Below, piece after piece: positions 1 to 5,497 of a stretch of DNA of 5,497 nucleotides. Below the pieces are notes generated by a model. That model saw nothing but the letters and a program-made list of their open reading frames with translations, had not been told where the DNA came from and did not search any database. This DNA comes from an uncultured Oscillospiraceae bacterium. GTDB taxonomy: Bacteria > Bacillota > Clostridia > Oscillospirales > Oscillospiraceae. How positions within the stretch are numbered: position 1 is the stretch's first letter; each line of letters begins with the position of its first letter. Both the position numbers and the translations under genes were made by a program. The DNA lies in assembly GCA_910584285.1 (NCBI GenBank), contig CAJTYK010000085.1:1-5497 (forward strand), read 5' to 3'.

Positions 1-899
1 TGGCCTTTTCCGCCGACGTGAAGCAGGAGCTGTGCCGCCAGCCGGTGAACCGCCGGTGCTGCGCCCAGGCGGAGGCCTACGGCATCCTGCTGTTCTGCGC
101 CGCCTTCGACCGGCGGCAGGCCCGGATCGTCACCGAGTCCCCGGCCCTGAAGGAGCGCCTGCCCCTGCTGTTCCGGAAGGCGTTCAAGCTGGGCTTCGAC
201 CAACTCCCCGGCCCCGGGGAGGGCAAGGGGGCCTTCGTGATCGACCGCCCGGACAAGCTGAAAACCATCTTTGACGCCTTTGACCTGGAGTGGGAGGGGG
301 CGGTGTCCCTCCACATCAATCTGGCCCGACTGGAGGAGGAGCACTGCCGCACCGCCTTTCTCCGGGGGGCGTTCTTGGCGGGGGGCTCCGTCACCGACCC
401 CATGAAGGGCTATCACCTGGAGCTGGCCACCTCCCACTACCACGCGGGCCGGGAGCTGCCCGCCCTGCTGCGGGAGGCGGGCTTCGAGCCAAAGGAGACG
501 GAGCGGAAGGGGAACCGGGTGATCTACTTCAAGCACTCCCACCAGATCGAGGACTTCCTGACGTTTTTGGGGGCCCCGGTGTCCGCTATGGGGGTGATGG
601 CCGCCAAGATCGAGCGGGATCTCCGGGGCAGCGTCAACCGTCAGGTGAATTGTGACAGCGCCAACCTGGACAAGACGGTGGCAGCGGCCCGGGCGCAGCT
701 GGATGCCATCCGCCACCTGGAGGAGGCCGGGCGGCTGGAGAGCCTGCCGGACAAGCTCCAGGAGGCAGCCCGGCTGCGGTTGGACAACCCGGAGCTGAAC
801 CTGAGCCAGCTGGGGGCGCTGTGCGACCCGGCGGTGAGCAAGTCGGCGTTTAACCACCGGATGCGGAAGCTGCTGGAGCTGGCGGAAACAAACACTTAG
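1..899 (+). CDS. whiA: DNA-binding protein WhiA (start codon clipped by one base)
   Basis: WhiA is a conserved Gram-positive DNA-binding protein: a sporulation transcription factor in Streptomyces, and linked to cell division and chromosome segregation in Bacillus. Base 1 is the second base of the start codon (xTG); the frame then reads A-F-S-A-D-V-K-Q-E-L, the usual WhiA N terminus, so only one base is missing and the protein is 299 residues, slightly short of the usual 310-330. The degenerate LAGLIDADG homing-endonuclease-like fold is visible around residues 119-131 (FLRGAFLAGGSV). The family signature N-R-x-x-N-C-x-x-A-N-x-x-K-T lies at residues 213-226. The C-terminal helix-turn-helix spans about 253-294 (NLSQLGAL...SKSAFNHRMRKL). 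A GTG at 18 is a poor alternative start because it would remove conserved N-terminal residues. The TAG stop is followed by only 19 bases before dnaE, with no terminator, suggesting co-transcription. The family is regarded as lacking nuclease activity. Confidence 0.96.
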   Translation, partial: AFSADVKQELCRQPVNRRCCAQAEAYGILLFCAAFDRRQARIVTESPALKERLPLLFRKAFKLGFDQLPGPGEGKGAFVIDRPDKLKTIFDAFDLEWEGAVSLHINLARLEEEHCRTAFLRGAFLAGGSVTDPMKGYHLELATSHYHAGRELPALLREAGFEPKETERKGNRVIYFKHSHQIEDFLTFLGAPVSAMGVMAAKIERDLRGSVNRQVNCDSANLDKTVAAARAQLDAIRHLEEAGRLESLPDKLQEAARLRLDNPELNLSQLGALCDPAVSKSAFNHRMRKLLELAETNT

Positions 900-905
900 A
901 AAAAT

Positions 906-912
906 AGAGGTG
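906..912 (+). promoter_or_regulatory. Ribosome binding site deciding the dnaE start
   Basis: AGAGGTG lies six bases before the ATG at 919. An in-frame GTG at 910 is itself part of this Shine-Dalgarno sequence and has no well-spaced site upstream, so 919 is the better start. The resulting protein begins M-A-F-T-H-L-H-L-H, with the PHP motif directly after the start as is usual for bacterial DnaE. Confidence 0.75.
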
Positions 913-918
913 ACCACC

Positions 919-3900
919 ATGGCCTTTACCCACCTGCATCTCCACACCGAATACTCCCTGCTGGACGGGGCCTGCCGGATCAACCAGCTGGTGGAGCGGG
1001 TGAAGGCCCTGGGCCAGTCCGCCGTGGCCATCACCGACCACGGGGTGATGTACGGCGTCATCGACTTCTACCGGGCCTGTAAGGCGGCGGGGATCAAGCC
1101 CATCATTGGCTGCGAGGTCTACGTGGCCCCCCGCACCCGGTTCGACCGAGTGTACGAGTTGGACGGCTCCGCCCGCCACCTCGTCCTGCTGTGCCGCAAC
1201 GAGGAGGGCTACCGCAACCTGAGCTACATGGTGTCCATGGCCTTCACCGAGGGCTTCTACATCAAGCCCCGGATCGACATGGACCTGCTGCGGGAGCACC
1301 ATGAAGGGCTCATCGCCCTGTCCGCCTGCCTGGCGGGAGAGATCCCCCGGCGGCTGAGCAACGGCGATTACGAGGGGGCCCGCGCCCACGCCCTGGAGAT
1401 GCGGGAGCTGTTCGGGGAGGACGGCTATTACCTGGAGATCCAGGATCACCGCATACCCGAGCAGCAGGCGGTGATCGCGGGGATACTGCGCCTCAGCCGG
1501 GAGACGGGCATCCCCCTGGTGGCCACCAACGACTGCCACTACCTCACCCGGGAGGACTCCGCCATGCAGGACGTGCTCATGTGCGTCCAGATGGGCAAGC
1601 TGGTGGAGGATACCGACCGGATGCGCTTTGAGACGGACGAGTTCTACGTCAAGAGCGAGGACGAGATGCGCTCCCTGTTCCCCAACTGCCCCGAGGCCAT
1701 CGACAACACCCAGAGGATCGTGGATCTGTGCCAGGTGGACTTTGAGTTCGGCAAGTACCACCTGCCCGAGTTCAAGCTGCCCCGAGGGGAGACGGACGGG
1801 GACGCCTATTTTGAGAAGCTGTGCTGGCTGGGCTTCGGCCGCCGCTATCCGGGCGGCGGGGAGGAGCTGAAAAACCGCCTGCGGATGGAGATGGGGGTCA
1901 TCCGGCAGATGGGGTTTGTGGACTACTTCCTCATCGTGTCCGACTTCATCGGCTACGCCAAGGAGCATGGCATCCCGGTGGGGCCGGGCCGCGGCTCCGG
2001 GGCGGGCTCCATGGTGGCCTACTGCCTGCGGATCACCGACGTGGATCCCATCAAGTACGGCCTGATCTTCGAGCGGTTCCTGAACCCCGAGCGGGTGACC
2101 ATGCCCGATATCGACATCGACTTCTGCATCCGGCGGCGGCAGGAGGTCATCGACTACGTGGCCCGGAAGTATGGGGAGGACCACGTGGTCCAGATCGTCA
2201 CCTTCGGCACCATGAAGGCGAAGGCCGCCATCCGGGACGTGGGCCGGGTGCTCAACTTCCCCTATGCCGAAGTGGACAACATCGCCAAGCAGGTGCCCTT
2301 CGACCCCAAAATGACGCTGGACAAGGCCCTGGTGCTGTCCAAGGGGCTGAGCGACCTCTACAACGGGGACGAGCGGGTCAAAGAGCTGGTGGACATGGCC
2401 CGGAAGCTCGAGGGGATGCCCCGCAACGCCTCCACCCACGCCGCGGGCGTGGTGATCACCAAGCGGCCCGTCTACGAGTACGTCCCCCTGGCCACCAACG
2501 ACGGCCAGCCCGTCACCCAGTACACCATGACCACCATCGAGGAGCTGGGCCTGCTGAAAATGGACTTCCTGGGCCTGCGGAACCTCACCGTGCTGGACGA
2601 CGCGGCCAAGATGGTGCAAAAGGAGATCCCCGGCTTCAGGCTGGAGGACATCCCCGACGACGACATGGAGGTCTATCAAATGCTGTCCGACGGCAAGACC
2701 TCCGGGGTGTTCCAGATGGAGTCGGCGGGCATGACCGGCGTATGCGTGGGCCTCAAGCCCAAGAGCATTGAGGACATCTGCGCCATCATCGCCCTGTACC
2801 GTCCCGGCCCCATGGACTCCATCCCCAAGTTCCTGGCCTGCGCCCAGGATCCCTCCAAGGTGACCTACAAGCACCCGGCGCTGGAGCCCATCCTGTCCAA
2901 CACTTACGGCTGTATCGTCTACCAGGAGCAGGTCATCGAGATCTTCCGGAAGCTGGCGGGCTACTCCCTGGGCCAGGCGGACATGGTGCGCCGGGCCATG
3001 AGCAAGAAGAAGGAGAAGGACGTGCAGCGGGAGCGGCAGTTCTTCATCCACGGCGACCCCAAACGGAGCATCCCCGGCTGCGAGGCCAACGGCATCCCCG
3101 CCCCGGTGGCCGAGTCCATCTACGACGAGATCAACGACTTCGCCCACTACGCCTTCAACAAGTCCCACTCCTTGGCCTACGCCATTGTGGCCTACCAGAC
3201 GGCCTGGTTCAAGTGCCGCCATCCCCGGGAGTATATGGCCGCCCTGCTCACCTCCGTGCTGGACTCCCAGGACAAGGTGGCGGAGTACATCGCCGAGTGC
3301 CGGGACAACGGCATCGCCCTGCTGCCGCCGGACATCAACGAGTCGGAGACGGCCTTCACCGTGTCGGGAAAGAACATCCGCTTCGGGCTGGCGGCGCTGA
3401 AGGGGGTGGGCATGGGCTTCACCTCGGCAGTGCTGGCCGAGCGGAAGAAGGGCGGGCCCTTCGCCTCCTTCCCGGAGTTCTGCGTGCGGATGTACGACTG
3501 CGATCTGAACAAGCGGGTACTGGACAGCCTGATCCGCTCCGGCTGCTTCGACCGCATGGGGGCCCACCGCTCCCAGCTGCTCCAGATCTACGAGCAGGTG
3601 GTGGACGCCATCGCCCGGGATCGGAAGAAAAACCTGGAGGGCCAGTTTGACCTGTTCGGCGGCGGGGGGGACAGCCTGTCCGTGCCTACGGTGGCCCTGC
3701 CCGATATCCCGGAGTTCTCCCCGGTGGAGCTGATGGCCATGGAGAAGGAGACCACCGGGCTGTACCTGTCCGGCCACCCCATGGACGAGTACCGAAAGCA
3801 GGCCCTGAACTACGGTGCGGTGCCCATATCCGCGGTGATGGCGGCCCAGGAGGGGGAGGATCGCGCCTCCCCCTACGGCGACGGCCAGCGGGTAACCCTG

Positions 3901-4374
3901 GCGGGGGTGGTGGCCTCGGTGCGTACCAAGACCACCAAGAACAACTCCCTTATGGCCTATGTCATGCTGGAGGACGCCACGGGGGCTATCGAGCTGCTGT
4001 GCTTCTCCCGCACCCTGACGGAGAGCGGAGCCTACCTGAAGGTGAATTTGCCGGTGGTGGTGACGGGGAAGGTGTCCGTCCGGGACGAGAAGGCCCCCCA
4101 GCTCATGGTGGATCGGGTGACCCCGCTGTCCGGAGCGCGGACCCGTCCCGCCGAGGCCGGGGAGGATCAGGTGCTGTGGATCAAGCTCCCCGACGGTGGG
4201 GAGCGGTTCACCTGGCTGAAAACCCTGCTGTCCATGTTCCCGGGGGAGGCCCCGGCCATCGTCTATCTGGCGGACAGCCGCCGGAAGCTCCAAACCCATT
4301 GTCTCCACCACGCGGCCCTGCTGGCGGAGCTGCGGGAGACACTGGGGGAGAAAAACGTCGTTCTGAAGTCGTGA
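919..4374 (+). CDS. dnaE: DNA polymerase III alpha subunit DnaE
   Basis: This is the replicative C-family DNA polymerase, which extends primers at the fork with the sliding clamp. At 1151 residues from the ATG at 919 it is full length (E. coli alpha is 1160). The PHP domain covers about residues 5-210; all nine positions that bind metal in PHP-active DnaE proteins look occupied: H7, H9, D16, H41, E66, H87, C137, D205 and H207. The palm holds the GRGSGAGS nucleotide-binding loop (357-364), the PDIDIDFC catalytic aspartates (397-401) and a third conserved aspartate at 549 (KMDFLGL). A helix-hairpin-helix segment reads GLAALKGVG (823-831). The beta-clamp motif QFDLF is at 909-913, and an OB fold starts near 992. 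The TGA stop is backed by a second in-frame TGA two codons later. Clostridia usually also carry PolC, so DnaE may share fork synthesis with it; PolC lies outside this window. I see no frameshift or missing key residue. Confidence 0.98.
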   Translation: MAFTHLHLHTEYSLLDGACRINQLVERVKALGQSAVAITDHGVMYGVIDFYRACKAAGIKPIIGCEVYVAPRTRFDRVYELDGSARHLVLLCRNEEGYRNLSYMVSMAFTEGFYIKPRIDMDLLREHHEGLIALSACLAGEIPRRLSNGDYEGARAHALEMRELFGEDGYYLEIQDHRIPEQQAVIAGILRLSRETGIPLVATNDCHYLTREDSAMQDVLMCVQMGKLVEDTDRMRFETDEFYVKSEDEMRSLFPNCPEAIDNTQRIVDLCQVDFEFGKYHLPEFKLPRGETDGDAYFEKLCWLGFGRRYPGGGEELKNRLRMEMGVIRQMGFVDYFLIVSDFIGYAKEHGIPVGPGRGSGAGSMVAYCLRITDVDPIKYGLIFERFLNPERVTMPDIDIDFCIRRRQEVIDYVARKYGEDHVVQIVTFGTMKAKAAIRDVGRVLNFPYAEVDNIAKQVPFDPKMTLDKALVLSKGLSDLYNGDERVKELVDMARKLEGMPRNASTHAAGVVITKRPVYEYVPLATNDGQPVTQYTMTTIEELGLLKMDFLGLRNLTVLDDAAKMVQKEIPGFRLEDIPDDDMEVYQMLSDGKTSGVFQMESAGMTGVCVGLKPKSIEDICAIIALYRPGPMDSIPKFLACAQDPSKVTYKHPALEPILSNTYGCIVYQEQVIEIFRKLAGYSLGQADMVRRAMSKKKEKDVQRERQFFIHGDPKRSIPGCEANGIPAPVAESIYDEINDFAHYAFNKSHSLAYAIVAYQTAWFKCRHPREYMAALLTSVLDSQDKVAEYIAECRDNGIALLPPDINESETAFTVSGKNIRFGLAALKGVGMGFTSAVLAERKKGGPFASFPEFCVRMYDCDLNKRVLDSLIRSGCFDRMGAHRSQLLQIYEQVVDAIARDRKKNLEGQFDLFGGGGDSLSVPTVALPDIPEFSPVELMAMEKETTGLYLSGHPMDEYRKQALNYGAVPISAVMAAQEGEDRASPYGDGQRVTLAGVVASVRTKTTKNNSLMAYVMLEDATGAIELLCFSRTLTESGAYLKVNLPVVVTGKVSVRDEKAPQLMVDRVTPLSGARTRPAEAGEDQVLWIKLPDGGERFTWLKTLLSMFPGEAPAIVYLADSRRKLQTHCLHHAALLAELRETLGEKNVVLKS

Positions 4375-4390
4375 AATTGAAGGAATCAGC

Positions 4391-4410
4391 AAAAAGGCGG
4401 CGAAGCCGCC
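4391..4410 (-). terminator. GC hairpin with U-tract on the minus strand; candidate intrinsic terminator
   Basis: GGCGGC (4396-4401) and GCCGCC (4405-4410) form a perfect 6-bp stem around the trinucleotide GAA. Five A residues (4391-4395) precede it. Read on the - strand this is GGCGGC-TTC-GCCGCC-TTTTT, the form of a Rho-independent terminator. On the + strand the stem is followed by CCCAAA, so it is not a convincing dnaE terminator. All three genes here read +, so a minus-facing terminator just after dnaE is unexpected unless it belongs to a minus-strand transcript or to an inserted element, or blocks antisense transcription into dnaE. The stem is short and the U-tract minimal. Confidence 0.5.
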
Positions 4411-4411
4411 C

Positions 4412-4446
4412 CCAAATCGGAGCCCAGCGGAGCGGGTCCGATTTGG
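4412..4446. repeat. Perfect 10-bp inverted repeat with extended inner stem
   Basis: CCAAATCGGA (4412-4421) and TCCGATTTGG (4437-4446) are exact reverse complements. Inside, CCC (4423-4425) can pair with GGG (4434-4436) past a single bulged G at 4422, giving about 13 bp in all, with AGCGGAGC as the terminal loop. No T-run follows on the + strand, so it does not look like a standard terminator for dnaE. It starts two bases after the preceding GC hairpin and sits seven bases before the next structure, so the three are probably one element. No protein-binding family is recognised. Confidence 0.85.
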
Positions 4447-4452
4447 AGAGGA

Positions 4453-4515
4453 GACGCAAGGGAGCGGAATGAGGAATAGCCGTCAGGCTGTTCCGAATGG
4501 AGTGGACTTTGCGTC
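4453..4515 (+). other. Two-stage stem-internal loop-stem upstream of cls; candidate structured RNA
   Basis: The outer stem pairs GACGCAAGG (4453-4461) with CTTTGCGTC (4507-4515): nine pairs including one G-U wobble. The inner stem pairs GGAATAGCC (4473-4481) with GGCTGTTCC (4486-4494): nine pairs including one G-U wobble, closed by the tetraloop GTCA. Between them lies a large, nearly symmetrical purine-rich internal loop of 11 and 12 bases; both sides contain GAATG. Both wobbles are G-U on the + strand and would be A-C mismatches on the - strand, which weakly favours a + strand RNA. The structure ends five bases before the cls Shine-Dalgarno, where a leader element would sit. I cannot assign it to a known riboswitch or RNA family; a dispersed palindromic repeat is the main alternative. 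Confidence 0.6.
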
Positions 4516-4519
4516 GACG

Positions 4520-4525
4520 AAGGAG
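4520..4525 (+). promoter_or_regulatory. Ribosome binding site of cls
   Basis: AAGGAG is followed by the five-base spacer AAATC and then ATG at 4531. This strong Shine-Dalgarno fixes the cls start. It lies immediately downstream of the hairpin element, so folding there could influence its accessibility. Confidence 0.85.
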
Positions 4526-4530
4526 AAATC

Positions 4531-5497
4531 ATGCAAAAGCTCTTAGGAAAAATCGGAAAGGTGCTCTTTCACCGGCTGGGGATTGTGGGCGTGCTGATCA
4601 TCGCCCAGCTCATCCTGTATGTGGCGGGGCTGGTGGTGCTTCGGGACAGCGCGTATTTTGACCGGGTGGAGTGGCTGTTCCTGGTGCTGTCGGTGCTGGC
4701 CGCATTGTGGATTGTGGGCAGCAAGGCGAACCCCGGCTATAAGATCGGCTGGCTCATCATCGTGCTGGGACTGATGCCCTTCGGCTCGCTGGCTTATCTG
4801 CTGTTGGGCGGCAACCACTTGTCCGCGTTCAACCAGCGCCGCCTGCGCTCCATGGAGCGGAAGATCCGCCGGAACCTGGGGGAGGAGTGCGGCCGCTCCA
4901 CCTCCCTGGGGGAGCTGATGGGGGAGGACGCGGGGTGCATGGCCCGCTATCTGGAGCAGACCACCTTCTGCCCCGTCTACGGCAACACCCGCACCAAATA
5001 CTACCCTCTGGGGGATGATTGCTACGACGATATTCTGGCGGCCCTGCGGGGGGCGCAGCGCTATATCTTCATTGAGTATTTCATCATCGAGGAGGGCAAG
5101 CTGTGGAACTCGGTGCTGGATATCGTCAAGGAAAAGGTGAAGGACGGTGTGGAGGTCCGGGTGATCTATGACGACATCGGCTCCATCTCCACCCTGCCCG
5201 GGGACTATCCGCTGAAGCTGGAGGCCATGGGGATTCACTGCCGGGTGTTCAACCGGTTCGTGCCGGTGGTGTCCCTGCGGCAGAACAACCGGGATCACCG
5301 GAAGTATATGATCATCGACGGCCGGGTGGCCTTCACCGGCGGCATCAACATGGCGGATGAGTATATCAACGTGAAGCGCCGGTTCGGCCACTGGAAGGAC
5401 TCCGCCATCCGACTGGAGGGAGACGCGGTGTGGTCCATGACGGTGTCCTTCCTGTCCATGTGGGACTTCACCAACAGCGAGGAGGAGCACTTCACCC
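4531..5497 (+). CDS. cls: Cardiolipin synthase, phospholipase D family (3' end outside window)
   Basis: Cls condenses phospholipids to cardiolipin at the cytoplasmic membrane. My translation from the ATG at 4531 stays open for 322 codons to the window edge, so the C-terminal part, including the expected second HKD motif, is not visible; family members of this type are roughly 500 residues. Three hydrophobic segments lie at about residues 17-37, 46-63 and 72-92, the last in the form NPGYKIGWLIIVLGLMPFGS, typical of the PLD-nuclease N-terminal membrane domain. The PLD catalytic domain follows: FIEYFIIEEGK and VIYDDIGS are typical core strands, and the first HKD motif is complete with H256, K258 and D263 (DHRKYMIIDG), then AFTGGIN. 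A good Shine-Dalgarno precedes it. No + strand terminator separates it from dnaE, so read-through is possible. Substrate preference cannot be read from this fragment; another PLD-family phosphatidyltransferase is possible but less likely. Confidence 0.93.
   Translation, partial: MQKLLGKIGKVLFHRLGIVGVLIIAQLILYVAGLVVLRDSAYFDRVEWLFLVLSVLAALWIVGSKANPGYKIGWLIIVLGLMPFGSLAYLLLGGNHLSAFNQRRLRSMERKIRRNLGEECGRSTSLGELMGEDAGCMARYLEQTTFCPVYGNTRTKYYPLGDDCYDDILAALRGAQRYIFIEYFIIEEGKLWNSVLDIVKEKVKDGVEVRVIYDDIGSISTLPGDYPLKLEAMGIHCRVFNRFVPVVSLRQNNRDHRKYMIIDGRVAFTGGINMADEYINVKRRFGHWKDSAIRLEGDAVWSMTVSFLSMWDFTNSEEEHFT

Noticed and set aside
1821..2771. A 316-codon + strand frame inside dnaE, and shorter ones at 3213-3650 and 3999-4472
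   Set aside because: These are out-of-frame readings of dnaE codons, giving G/R/P/A-rich translations without motifs; the dnaE frame is continuous and carries the catalytic residues.
3664..3670. A run of seven G in dnaE just after the clamp-binding motif, considered as a programmed frameshift site
   Set aside because: The frame continues normally into the OB fold and C terminus of expected length. The run encodes a glycine linker, and no slippery heptamer with a downstream stimulatory structure was evident.
850..4392. A 1180-codon stop-free frame on the - strand opposite dnaE
   Set aside because: It mirrors dnaE almost exactly. Its translation is low-complexity, rich in H, G, L, V and Q with no recognisable domain, as expected when G/C-ending codons of a real gene are read in antisense.
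4412..4446. The 10-bp inverted repeat as a dnaE intrinsic terminator
   Set aside because: No T-tract follows on the + strand; the next bases are AGAGGAGACG. On the - strand the next bases are GGGCGGC, also not a T-tract.
4375..4530. A sigma-A promoter for cls
   Set aside because: A search by eye found no credible -35/-10 pair at 16-18 base spacing; the TTGAAG at 4378-4383 has no matching -10 box.
4543..5490. A 315-codon frame on the - strand opposite cls
   Set aside because: It has the same antisense composition artefact; the + strand encodes a clear PLD-family protein with an HKD motif over the same bases.
1..5497. CRISPR array, tRNA, rRNA or transposase gene
   Set aside because: No regularly spaced direct repeats, cloverleaf, rRNA motif or transposase reading frame was seen; apart from 4375-4530 the window is almost entirely coding.

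Overview
This window looks like chromosomal core-genome DNA from a high-GC member of the Clostridia. Codons end overwhelmingly in G or C, and the protein signatures are Firmicutes-type. The likely source is a gut-type Oscillospiraceae or relative, but that placement is inferred from composition and gene content; no taxonomic marker gene is present.

All three genes read on the + strand. (1) The window opens at the second base of the start codon of whiA (1-899), a DNA-binding protein of 299 residues. (2) Nineteen bases later comes a complete dnaE (919-4374), the alpha subunit of DNA polymerase III. It has a PHP domain with an apparently complete metal-binding site, the catalytic aspartates, a clamp-binding motif and an OB fold. 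(3) After a 156-base gap comes cls (4531 to the window end), a cardiolipin-synthase-type phospholipase D family membrane protein, cut off after 322 codons with its first HKD motif visible. whiA and dnaE have no terminator between them and are probably one transcription unit; whiA next to dnaE is a gene order known in clostridia. cls has no obvious functional link to them.

The most unusual stretch is the dnaE-cls gap (4375-4530). It is almost filled by three consecutive inverted repeats: a GC hairpin with five A residues on its 5' side (an intrinsic terminator if read on the - strand), a perfect 10-bp inverted repeat, and a two-stage stem-internal loop-stem. The last ends five bases before the cls ribosome binding site. 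It could be a structured leader RNA for cls, a minus-strand small RNA with its terminator, or a dispersed palindromic repeat. The sequence alone does not decide between these.

The very long stop-free frames on the - strand opposite dnaE and cls are composition artefacts, not genes.
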